From contig CAIRTT010000547.1 in assembly GCA_903881535.1 (NCBI GenBank), forward strand, positions 1-6,728: DNA of 6,728 nt. Direction: 5' to 3'. Of this stretch, positions 6,094 through 6,728 are shown piece after piece. The translations under genes and the position numbers were made by a program. Source of the stretch: an uncultured Armatimonadota bacterium (GTDB lineage: Bacteria > Armatimonadota > Armatimonadia > Armatimonadales > Armatimonadaceae). The first letter of the stretch is position 1, and every line of letters starts with the position of its first letter. A model generated the notes under the pieces. That model was not told the DNA's origin, made no database searches, and was given only the letters and a program-made list of their open reading frames with translations.

Positions 6094-6181
6094 TCACTGA
6101 ACACACATTTCCAAACAAAAGAAAAACCACCGCGAGTCTAGTGACCTGCAGTGGTTGCTGGTTTCAAAACTCCCTAAAAAC
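6094..6181. other. Convergent intergenic gap
   Basis: This is the only real intergenic gap in the window, 88 bp between the convergent stop codons. It begins with an A-rich plus-strand stretch and holds one long hairpin. I see no promoter, small gene or repeat element. No separate plus-strand terminator can be recognised for the six-gene operon. Confidence 0.75.
6110..6156 (-). terminator. Rho-independent terminator of the minus-strand esterase gene
   Basis: On the minus strand, a 14-bp stem (arms at 6156-6143 and 6138-6125) closes a 4-nt loop ACTA. It contains two G-U wobbles and one A-C mismatch. A T-rich tail, TTTTTCTTTTG, follows, running into the stem base. The stem begins 25 bp after the TAG of the minus-strand gene. 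Read on the plus strand, the wobbles become a C-A mismatch plus others and no T-run follows, so it should work mainly for the minus strand, though weak two-way action is possible. Confidence 0.8.
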
Positions 6182-6728
6182 CTACGGTCTGTCGGTACGG
6201 AATGGCTCTACGGGAAGCCCACCGATACTGAACAGGTTTGCGAGTGGGAAGTTGATGAACGCGAAGCGGACATTCTTCGGCTTGGCAACCTTCGAACTTT
6301 TGAGCTCGACACGGTCACGGTCGACGATTTCGGCATCGGCATCGTACCAAACACCGTCCGTGCCCGAGATTTGAAAGCCCATTAGCTTGTCACTTGGGAC
6401 TGGATTCTCGTTGATGGTTCCACCCTTGATAACAAGTCCAGCTCCAGTGTTTCGGAACGACACCATCGCTGTGCCATCGTAGTAGCGGACGTTACGCAAG
6501 CTTGGGGATGCGCCATCGTTCTTTTTGCCGTAGGCAATCCGTGCTGCCTGAAGTGCCAATCGTTCGCCGACGGGCCCCTTCTTGCGTGGGTGGATGTCCT
6601 TTTCTTCCCCGACATCCGTGATGACTGCAACACCAACTCGCTTGTCCTTTTCAGCAGGCTTCGACTGTGCTTCACGGATCTCTGCGTAGCTGGTCGCATT
6701 GTTTCCATTTGCTGTAAATGGCGCGAGC
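6182..6728 (-). CDS. C-terminal part of a sialate O-acetylesterase-like SGNH hydrolase (5' end outside window)
   Basis: A minus-strand frame is open to the right window edge (first full codon ends at 6727) and stops with TAG at 6184-6182, giving 181 visible residues. The visible segment begins APFTANG and continues with GVAVITDVGEEKDIHP (32-47) and PVGERLALQAA (52-62). This is the end of the SGNH esterase domain, in which His46 of DIHP is the expected catalytic His with the nearby Asp44. A beta-sandwich C-terminal region follows (about 76-181), including GFQISGTDGVW and the closing NLFSIGGLPVEPFRTD typical of sialate O-acetylesterases. The catalytic serine and any signal peptide lie outside. 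Family members remove acetyl groups from sugars, usually outside the cytoplasm. In bacteria without sialic acid use, this annotation often covers general carbohydrate acetylesterases. It converges on the operon and is probably a separate transcript. Confidence 0.9.
   Translation of the reverse strand, partial: LAPFTANGNNATSYAEIREAQSKPAEKDKRVGVAVITDVGEEKDIHPRKKGPVGERLALQAARIAYGKKNDGASPSLRNVRYYDGTAMVSFRNTGAGLVIKGGTINENPVPSDKLMGFQISGTDGVWYDADAEIVDRDRVELKSSKVAKPKNVRFAFINFPLANLFSIGGLPVEPFRTDRP

Noticed and set aside
6382..6708. 108-residue open frame on the minus strand over the esterase region
   Set aside because: The other minus-strand frame over the same bases encodes the conserved SGNH esterase end, including DIHP and PVGERLAL; this one is out of frame with it.

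Overview
The window reads as part of a bacterial carbohydrate-utilisation locus. Composition is moderately GC-rich (mid-fifties percent by eye). Genes are tightly packed, with overlapping stop and start codons and clear AGGAGG-type ribosome binding sites at two starts. No gene fixes the taxon. The mix of paired Gfo/Idh/MocA oxidoreductases, a discoidin-like C-terminal domain and a sialate O-acetylesterase-type protein is typical of glycan-degrading heterotrophs (for example Armatimonadota, Planctomycetota, Verrucomicrobiota or some Bacillota). This placement is a weak inference.

Layout. Positions 1-422 hold the 3' end of a plus-strand gene, probably a galactose-binding-like beta-sandwich at the C-terminus of a larger protein. 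Six complete plus-strand genes follow with almost no intergenic space: a Gfo/Idh/MocA oxidoreductase (435-1499), a second one (1496-2638), a short-chain dehydrogenase/reductase (2631-3389), a SIS-domain phosphosugar-binding protein of the COG4821 type (3376-4176), a stand-alone catalytic domain of cobalamin-independent methionine synthase (4190-5227), and a UlaG-like metallo-beta-lactamase-fold hydrolase (5230-6093). A short gap carries a hairpin terminator that best fits the opposite strand. From 6182 to the window end lies the C-terminal part of a convergent minus-strand sialate O-acetylesterase-like gene.

How the genes may work together (inference). The three dehydrogenases could oxidise and re-reduce a sugar or glycoside. 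The UlaG-like protein could open a lactone made by such an oxidation. The SIS protein would handle a phosphosugar by isomerisation, ether cleavage or sensing. The MetE-like domain has all its zinc ligands but lacks the usual N-terminal half, so it may move a methyl or alkyl group between a pathway intermediate and a thiol. No transporter, kinase, aldolase or regulator is inside the window, so the substrate cannot be named. The combination does not match a textbook pathway that I recognise and is the main point of interest, together with a perfect 20-bp palindrome inside the start of the SIS gene.
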